Assembly (NCBI GenBank): GCA_026393955.1
Contig: JAPKZE010000054.1
Coordinates: forward strand, 1 to 5,139
Length of the DNA stretch: 5,139 nt
Origin: Candidatus Aminicenantota bacterium
GTDB lineage: Bacteria > Acidobacteriota > Aminicenantia > Aminicenantales > Saccharicenantaceae
Direction of reading: 5' to 3'
Both the position numbers and the translations under genes were made by a program. The notes below the pieces were generated by a model, which saw nothing but the letters and a program-made list of their open reading frames with translations, was not told where the DNA came from and searched no databases. Below, one piece after another: positions 1 through 5,139 of the stretch; position 1 is the first letter of the stretch; the number at the start of each line of letters is the position of its first letter.

Positions 1-3
1 GAA

Positions 4-11
4 CACCTTTC
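4..11 (-). promoter_or_regulatory. Possible ribosome binding site of a gene starting beyond the left edge
   Basis: On the minus strand the last bases of the window read GAAAGGTG followed by TTC, a reasonable Shine-Dalgarno core placed where a start codon could follow within a few bases outside the window. It lies about 140 nt downstream of the ffh stop in the same direction. In many bacteria ffh is followed by rpsP (ribosomal protein S16), so that would be the first guess, but no coding sequence is visible here. The match is short and could be chance. Confidence 0.3.
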
Positions 12-23
12 TTCAGATATCTC

Positions 24-61
24 GCAGAATCGCGGCTTCGAGTGCTCAGCCCCGATTCTGC
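24..61 (-). terminator. Imperfect hairpin downstream of ffh (terminator or intercistronic structure)
   Basis: GCAGAATCG (24-32) pairs with CGATTCTGC (53-61). After a C/C mismatch, GGCT (34-37) pairs with AGCC (48-51), leaving a 10-nt loop. The stem starts about 90 nt after the ffh stop in the ffh reading direction. No run of U follows it on either strand, so it is not a classical intrinsic terminator. It could be a 3'-end stabiliser, an attenuator ahead of a following gene, or a Rho-dependent terminator region. The pairing is seen directly; the role is inferred. Confidence 0.4.
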
Positions 62-151
62 CGGGTCGCTCCCAAGAGTCCGCTTCCCGCCGCCGGGGCC
101 GGGGAGCTAGAGGCAATTCCCGAGCAAGGCCGGGAGAGAGATGCGACGGGA

Positions 152-1474
152 TTACTTGAGTCCGCCGAGGAGCTTCTTCACGGCACCCTGCTTCATCATC
201 CGCTGCATCTCCTGGAACTGCTTCACCAGCTGATTGATCTCGTGGACGGGACGGCCGCTGCCGCGGGCGATGCGGGCCCGGCGGCTGCCGTTCAGGAGCT
301 TCGGGTTGGCCCGCTCCTCGCGGGTCATGGAATCGATGATGGCCGCGAAATGGACGATCCGCCGCTCGTCGATCTGAGCCTTGCCCAGGTTCTTGAGCGG
401 CCCGACCTGGGGCAGGTGGCCCAGGAGGTCGGAGAGAGAGCCCATCTTCCTCATCTGGACGAGCTGTTTCTTGAAGTCCTCGAGGGTGAACTCCTGCTTG
501 CGGAGCTTGCGGGCCATGTCCTCGGCCTCGGCCAGGTCGGCCCGGTCCTGGGCCTTCTCGATGAGCGACAGGATGTCCCCCAGGCCCAGGATGCGGGACG
601 CCATGCGCTCGGGGTGGAAGACCTCGAGCTGGTCGGGCTTTTCGCCGACGCCGATGAACTTGATGGGCCGGCCCGTCGCGGAGACGATGGACAGGGCCGC
701 GCCGCCCCGGGCGTCGCCGTCCAGCTTGGTCAGGACGACGGCGGTCAGCCCGATCCTCTCCTCGAACGCCTTGGCGCTGCGCACGGCGTCCTGGCCGGTC
801 ATGGCATCGCCGACATAGATCACCTCGACCGGATCGAGGATGTCCCGGGCCAGGCGGAGCTCGTCCATGAGCTCGTCGTCGATGTGGAGGCGGCCGGCCG
901 TGTCGACGATGAGCGGATCGAAGCCGCGGTTGGCGGCATAGGTCAGGAGCTCCCCGAGGGCTTCCCGTGGCGAAGCCATCCGGGCGGCCGTCATCTCGTA
1001 GAAGGGGAAGCCGAGGCCCGTCACGATCGTTCGAAGCTGGTCCTGGGCGGCCGGCCGCTTCAGGTCGAACGAGACGAACAGGGGGGCCTTCCCGATCCCC
1101 GCCACGAAGCGGCCCAGCTTGCCGCAGGTCGTCGTTTTGCCGCTCCCCTGGAGCCCGACCAGCATGAAGACCGACGGCGGCCGGCTCGAGAACCGGAGCG
1201 GCTTCTGGACCCCGCCGAAGATCCCGGCCAGCTCGTCGTGGACGATCTTGATGACCTGCTGGGCCGGATTGAGCCCGCCGAGGACTTCCTCGCCCCTGGC
1301 CTTGTCCCGGATCCGGACCTCGAAGTCCTTGACCACCTTGTAGTTGACGTCGGCCTCGAGGAAGGCCAGGCGCATCATCTTCAGGGCCTCGGCCAGGGCC
1401 TTGTCCGTGACCTTGACCTCTCCCCGGAGGAACTTCACCATCTTCTCGAGACGCCCGGAGAGCTGGTCGAACAT
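152..1474 (-). CDS. ffh: Signal recognition particle protein Ffh (SRP54 GTPase)
   Basis: This is the GTPase of the bacterial signal recognition particle. It binds 4.5S RNA and hydrophobic signal sequences on translating ribosomes and delivers them to FtsY and SecYEG at the inner membrane. The 440-residue product is full length for the family. The N domain spans about residues 1-90. The G domain follows, with the P-loop GLQGSGKTTT (107-116), DLKRPAA (137-143), DTAGRL (191-196), TKLDGDARGG (249-258) and closing loop GVGEKPDQLEVF (275-286). The M domain (about 320-440) carries the RNA-binding signature around LNGSRRARIARGSG (394-407) and a Lys-rich tail. I start it at ATG 1474 because GAGGGA lies 9 nt upstream (1484-1489); an in-frame TTG at 1495 would add 7 residues but lies inside the -10 box. 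The M-domain finger loop has few methionines. The gene diverges from accB. Confidence 0.97.
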   Translation of the reverse strand: MFDQLSGRLEKMVKFLRGEVKVTDKALAEALKMMRLAFLEADVNYKVVKDFEVRIRDKARGEEVLGGLNPAQQVIKIVHDELAGIFGGVQKPLRFSSRPPSVFMLVGLQGSGKTTTCGKLGRFVAGIGKAPLFVSFDLKRPAAQDQLRTIVTGLGFPFYEMTAARMASPREALGELLTYAANRGFDPLIVDTAGRLHIDDELMDELRLARDILDPVEVIYVGDAMTGQDAVRSAKAFEERIGLTAVVLTKLDGDARGGAALSIVSATGRPIKFIGVGEKPDQLEVFHPERMASRILGLGDILSLIEKAQDRADLAEAEDMARKLRKQEFTLEDFKKQLVQMRKMGSLSDLLGHLPQVGPLKNLGKAQIDERRIVHFAAIIDSMTREERANPKLLNGSRRARIARGSGRPVHEINQLVKQFQEMQRMMKQGAVKKLLGGLK

Positions 1475-1494
1475 CGGTGCGTGTCCCTCGGGCA

Positions 1495-1524
1495 ATCTTA
1501 TAGGGAAGGGACTCCAACCGTCAA
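1495..1524 (-). promoter_or_regulatory. Sigma-70-type promoter of ffh
   Basis: Read on the minus strand, the -35 box is TTGACG (1524-1519, five of six consensus bases) and the -10 is TATAAG (1502-1497, five of six) after a 16-nt spacer. The overlapping TAAGAT (1500-1495) gives 18 nt. An AAAAAA tract at 1537-1532, about 8 bp upstream of the -35, resembles an UP element. Predicted transcription start is about 1488-1490, leaving a leader of roughly 15 nt that contains or abuts GAGGGA. This placement excludes the longer TTG-started ORF. Confidence 0.7.
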
Positions 1525-1577
1525 TTCCTGGTTTTTTGGGGAGAAATGGAGGCGAAGCAGGCGGCCGAACCCGACAT

Positions 1578-1724
1578 TGGAAAAGTTTAGCCGGGCAGCG
1601 TGGCGGGCGAGGGCAGTTTCCCTGGAAACCGCCAAGAACGTGTTTGAGCGAGGCTTAGCGCAAGCCGAGCGAGTTGTTTTGGCGCCGAGTCCGACGCACT
1701 GACAGGCGTCTTCAAACTTTTCCA
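1578..1724. repeat. 147-bp inverted-repeat element with three internal hairpins (MITE-like repeat or structured RNA)
   Basis: The ends are perfect 11-bp inverted repeats: TGGAAAAGTTT (1578-1588) and AAACTTTTCCA (1714-1724). Inside lie three separate hairpins. GGC-A-GTTTC pairs with GAAAC-C-GCC (1612-1633, loop CCTG). GGCTT pairs with AAGCC (1652-1666, loop AGCGC), flanked by direct repeats GAGCGAG (1646-1652 and 1667-1673). GACGC pairs with GCGTC (1693-1710). Together they form a cloverleaf-like fold possible on either strand. No target-site duplication is apparent and no credible protein is encoded. It fills the space between the divergent ffh and accB promoters. It could be a dispersed intergenic repeat, a short non-autonomous transposable element, or a small RNA. 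I cannot name a known family. Confidence 0.55.
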
Positions 1725-1753
1725 GGCGGGAGAGGCTGCCCGCGAGACGATTC

Positions 1754-1782
1754 TTGACAAAGAGGGGGGATGCCGATAAGGT
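1754..1782 (+). promoter_or_regulatory. Sigma-70-type promoter of accB-accC
   Basis: A perfect TTGACA (1754-1759) is followed after exactly 17 nt by TAAGGT (1777-1782), which keeps the three most conserved -10 positions (TA...T). The predicted transcript starts near 1789, giving a leader of about 68 nt to the preferred accB start at 1857. No operator, riboswitch or terminator is evident in the leader. Confidence 0.75.
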
Positions 1783-1844
1783 AGGTTCACTTACGCGAGG
1801 TAGAAAAGGGCATGAGCGAAAAGAACAACAAGTCCGTCGAACCC

Positions 1845-1850
1845 GAGGGA
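1845..1850 (+). promoter_or_regulatory. Ribosome binding site deciding the accB start
   Basis: GAGGGA lies 6 nt before ATG 1857, an excellent Shine-Dalgarno position. The competing in-frame ATG at 1812 has only AAAGGG ending 1 nt before it (1805-1810) or GAGG 11 nt before it (1797-1800), both badly spaced. This favours the shorter AccB. Confidence 0.65.
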
Positions 1851-1856
1851 ACGGTC

Positions 1857-2333
<477 letters not shown>

Positions 2334-2339
2334 GGCCCG

Positions 2340-3704
<1,365 letters not shown>

Positions 3705-3717
3705 CGTCCGGCCGCGG

Positions 3718-4248
3718 TCAGAGCGGGCGCCGGGCCACGACGACCGAAAAGCCCCCGCCGTTGTCCTTGAGGACGTTCTCGTTGATGCCCAGGTAGAGCC
3801 GCCCCTTGAAGGGGACGGTGACCGTCCCCTCCGGACCGATCAGGAACAGGACGAAGACCTCGTCCTTGATCTCCAGCCCGGAATTCGCGTCGACGCGCTG
3901 GGCCACGAGCTGGGCGACTTTGCCGATGAGGGCGCCGATGTTCGCGTTCGGGACGGGCTGGTCGACCGTGACGAGGTCGAGGCCCTCGGGACCGCAGAGG
4001 GCTTCGGGATTCCCCCGCTGCAGGTCGATCCGGCCCGAGGCCGTGAAGCGGAGCTCGTCGCCGGGTCCGACATCGATCGAGGTGTCCACCCAGCCGGCGT
4101 CGGCCGCGACGGCGACGGTCTTTTCGAGCGGCAGAACGGCGGAGGGATCCTGGGGAGCCTGCGACGGCCGGCCCGGGGCGAACGCGGCCAGGCCGCAGAC
4201 CGTGGCGCCGGCCGCCAGGAACGTCCGGATCCTCATCCTACCGCTCAT
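3718..4248 (-). CDS. Secreted LecA/PA-IL-like galactose-binding-fold protein (putative lectin)
   Basis: The 176-residue product begins with a signal-peptide-like segment: Arg at 4, 6 and 8, a hydrophobic core at about 9-24, and plausible cleavage after Ala24 or Ala31. There is no good lipobox; Cys18 is preceded by Val. The mature part has the pattern of PA-IL-type lectins: WVDTSIDVGPGDELRFTASG (53-72), GALIGKV (105-111), FLIG (135-138), then GRLYLGINEN (149-158) and DNGGGFSVVV (162-171), which parallel the C-terminal beta strands of Pseudomonas LecA. Asn156, Asn158, Asp162 and Asn163 fall near the LecA calcium- and sugar-binding loop, but ligand conservation is incomplete, so sugar binding is unproven. 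LecA itself is about 121 residues; this has extra sequence around 112-132. The start at 4248 overlaps the upstream phosphatase gene by 11 bp and follows AAGGGGGAGG; Met5 (4236) is an alternative. The resemblance is from memory. Confidence 0.8.
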   Translation of the reverse strand: MSGRMRIRTFLAAGATVCGLAAFAPGRPSQAPQDPSAVLPLEKTVAVAADAGWVDTSIDVGPGDELRFTASGRIDLQRGNPEALCGPEGLDLVTVDQPVPNANIGALIGKVAQLVAQRVDANSGLEIKDEVFVLFLIGPEGTVTVPFKGRLYLGINENVLKDNGGGFSVVVARRPL

Positions 4249-5047
4249 CGCCTCCCCCTTTCGGTCCGCCCGCGTTCAGGACCTCGATGATGGCCCCGTG
4301 AAGCCCCCCGTTCGTGGCCACGACACCGGGGGCGTCCAGGGCGAATGGGCGTCCTTCGAAGTCCGTGACCCGGCCGCCCGCTTCCATGACCATGAGGGCC
4401 CCCGCCGCCACGTCCCAGGGCTTGAGCTTGAGCTCCCAGAAGCCGTCGAACCGGCCGCAGGCGATATAGGACAGGTCGAGGGCCGCGGATCCGCACCTGC
4501 GGATGGCCTGGGCCCGGACGATGAACCGGCCCCAATGGTCGAGGTTGTTCACGGCGCTCGATCGGACGTCGTAAGGGAATCCCGTCGCCAGCAGGCTCCG
4601 GCCCAGGTCCGAGACGGCGGAGACACGGACGGGCGCGCCGTTCAGGAAGGCCCCTCCGCCCGCCTCGGCCCGGAACATCTCGTCGCGCATGGGGTCATAA
4701 ACAAGCCCCAGGGTCAGCCGGCCGGCGCATTCCAGGGCGGCCGAGACGCTGAACACGGGGAAGCCGTGGGCGAAGTTGGTCGTGCCGTCGAGGGGATCGA
4801 TGATCCAGCGGCAGTCCGAGGTCCCGGGCCGGGCCAGGCCCTCCTCGGCCAGGAATCCGTGGGTCGGGAAGGCCGTGCCGAGGCGGCCCACGACGATCTC
4901 CTGGGCGCCCAGATCGTACGGCGTCACCAGGTCGACGGCCCCCTTGAAGGAGGCCTCCACCCGCCGGCCGAAGTTCTCCCGCAGGTAGCGGCCGGCTTCG
5001 CGGACAACGGCCTCGCCGACCCTGGCGATTTCCCGCAGATCGTCCAT
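4238..5047 (-). CDS. suhB: Inositol monophosphatase family protein (SuhB-like)
   Basis: This is a cytoplasmic magnesium-dependent, lithium-sensitive-type sugar phosphatase; family members hydrolyse inositol 1-phosphate or related phosphates, and E. coli SuhB also acts in rRNA antitermination. The 269 residues match E. coli SuhB (about 267). Visible motifs: KGAVDLVTPYD (35-45); EEG with metal ligand Glu68 and Glu69; the signature WIIDPLDGTTNF (81-92) with Asp84 and Asp87; ATGFPYD (154-160); RRCGSAALDLSYIACGRFDGF (183-203); and WDVAAGALMVMEAGG (211-225) with Asp212. All core metal ligands are present. The N-terminus aligns with SuhB from its first residues, supporting ATG 5047. It is first in a two-gene operon and overlaps the lectin-like gene. 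Inositol phosphate is the default substrate guess; fructose-1,6-bisphosphate, NADP or histidinol phosphate cannot be excluded. A SuhB-like role is possible but not shown. Confidence 0.93.
   Translation of the reverse strand: MDDLREIARVGEAVVREAGRYLRENFGRRVEASFKGAVDLVTPYDLGAQEIVVGRLGTAFPTHGFLAEEGLARPGTSDCRWIIDPLDGTTNFAHGFPVFSVSAALECAGRLTLGLVYDPMRDEMFRAEAGGGAFLNGAPVRVSAVSDLGRSLLATGFPYDVRSSAVNNLDHWGRFIVRAQAIRRCGSAALDLSYIACGRFDGFWELKLKPWDVAAGALMVMEAGGRVTDFEGRPFALDAPGVVATNGGLHGAIIEVLNAGGPKGGGDER
4251..4260 (-). promoter_or_regulatory. Ribosome binding site of the lectin-like gene, inside the suhB 3' end
   Basis: AAGGGGGAGG (minus strand) lies 2 nt before ATG 4248, within the last codons of the phosphatase gene. 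The nearest GGAGG is close to the start, but the AAGGGG part is at normal spacing. Together with the 11-bp gene overlap, this indicates translational coupling. Confidence 0.55.
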
Positions 5048-5054
5048 GGGCCCT

Positions 5055-5083
5055 ATCTTATGGGGAAATCAAAAGGGGGTCAA
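5055..5083 (-). promoter_or_regulatory. Sigma-70-type promoter of the suhB/lectin operon
   Basis: On the minus strand TTGACC (5083-5078, five of six consensus bases) is followed after exactly 17 nt by TAAGAT (5060-5055, four of six). Only 7 nt separate the -10 box from ATG 5047, so the predicted transcription start falls at or just before the A of the start codon. Unless another promoter lies upstream, the mRNA would be leaderless. The only SD-like bases, AGGG at 5054-5051, would then be upstream of the transcript. Confidence 0.65.
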
Positions 5084-5102
5084 ACCCAGGCCCGTCCGGT
5101 TA

Positions 5103-5114
5103 TTATTCGAATAA
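5103..5114. promoter_or_regulatory. 12-bp perfect palindrome upstream of suhB (candidate operator)
   Basis: TTATTCGAATAA is a perfect 12-bp palindrome in a locally AT-rich patch, about 60 bp upstream of the predicted suhB transcription start and 20 bp upstream of its -35 box. The location suits a dimeric activator or a regulator of a divergent gene beyond the right edge. No regulator family can be assigned from this sequence. Confidence 0.35.
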
Positions 5115-5139
5115 AATCAGCTGGTTAGGATCTGCATCA

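Noticed and set aside
118..135. Small TCCCG/CGGGA hairpin after the ffh stop
   Set aside because: A 5-bp stem with an 8-nt loop and no U-tract is expected by chance in GC-rich DNA.
1514..1537. Possible terminator: AACC/GGTT stem followed by T-rich tract on the plus strand
   Set aside because: The stem is only 4 bp and overlaps the ffh -35 box, and no plus-strand gene ends here. The T-run is better explained as an A-tract upstream of the ffh promoter.
242..1702. Long plus-strand open frame (486 codons) opposite ffh
   Set aside because: It is antisense to a gene with every Ffh motif; its Asp/Leu/Gly/Arg-rich product is typical of a GC-rich shadow frame and has no recognisable domain.
1578..1724. 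SRP (4.5S) RNA or 6S RNA gene near ffh
   Set aside because: The conserved SRP tetraloop and asymmetric-loop motif were not found, and the three-hairpin layout does not match the single long 6S hairpin.
1587..1790. Minus-strand 67-codon frame in the ffh-accB intergenic region
   Set aside because: It runs through the inverted-repeat element and across the accB promoter, has no clear ribosome binding site, and its composition looks like translated repeat DNA.
1812..1856. N-terminal extension of AccB from ATG 1812
   Set aside because: Ribosome binding sites for this start are poorly spaced, whereas GAGGGA is ideally placed for ATG 1857, and the protein from 1857 matches the usual BCCP start and length. 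It remains possible.
3806..5128. Plus-strand frame of 440 codons opposite the suhB-like and lectin-like genes
   Set aside because: The minus strand here encodes a full inositol monophosphatase family protein with all metal ligands; the plus frame shows no domain.

Overview
The window is GC-rich chromosomal DNA (by eye roughly two-thirds G+C). It carries five protein genes, all apparently intact: a conserved core (ffh, accB, accC) and a suhB-type phosphatase followed by a small secreted protein. High GC, an exported lectin-like protein and a bacterial-type two-gene biotin carboxylase/BCCP operon fit a Gram-negative heterotroph. An Acidobacteriota or Aminicenantes-like lineage is my best guess, from the general feel of the proteins only, and it is weakly supported. 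I see no tRNA, rRNA, CRISPR array, insertion sequence or phage gene.

Layout. Bases 1-151 lie downstream of ffh (read on the minus strand) and contain a 9+4 bp hairpin; a GAAAGGTG Shine-Dalgarno-like sequence at the very edge suggests another gene of the ffh transcript starts just outside. Bases 152-1474 (minus) are ffh, the SRP GTPase. Bases 1475-1856 are a divergent control region: an ffh promoter facing left, an accB promoter facing right, and between them a 147-bp element with 11-bp perfect terminal inverted repeats and three internal hairpins. Bases 1857-3704 (plus) are accB and accC, 6 nt apart with the accC ribosome binding site overlapping the accB stop, so translationally coupled. Bases 3718-5047 (minus) are a second operon read toward accC: an inositol-monophosphatase family gene (suhB-like), then, overlapping it by 11 bp, a secreted protein resembling the LecA/PA-IL galactophilic lectin fold. 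Its promoter lies at 5055-5083, and a 12-bp perfect palindrome sits further upstream.

How the genes work together. AccB carries biotin and AccC carboxylates it, the first half-reaction of acetyl-CoA carboxylase that feeds fatty-acid synthesis; the carboxyltransferase genes (accA, accD) are not here. Ffh targets nascent membrane proteins to the translocon. Divergent promoters 230 bp apart place membrane lipid supply and membrane protein insertion side by side, though nothing in the sequence proves co-regulation. The phosphatase and the lectin-like protein share a transcript, but their functional link is unknown.

Most worth a second look: the inverted-repeat element between the divergent promoters; three independently found promoters that share a TAAG(A/G)T -10 box; the phosphatase promoter, which predicts a leaderless mRNA; and the phosphatase/lectin pairing. 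I found no clear evidence of an entirely new multi-gene system.
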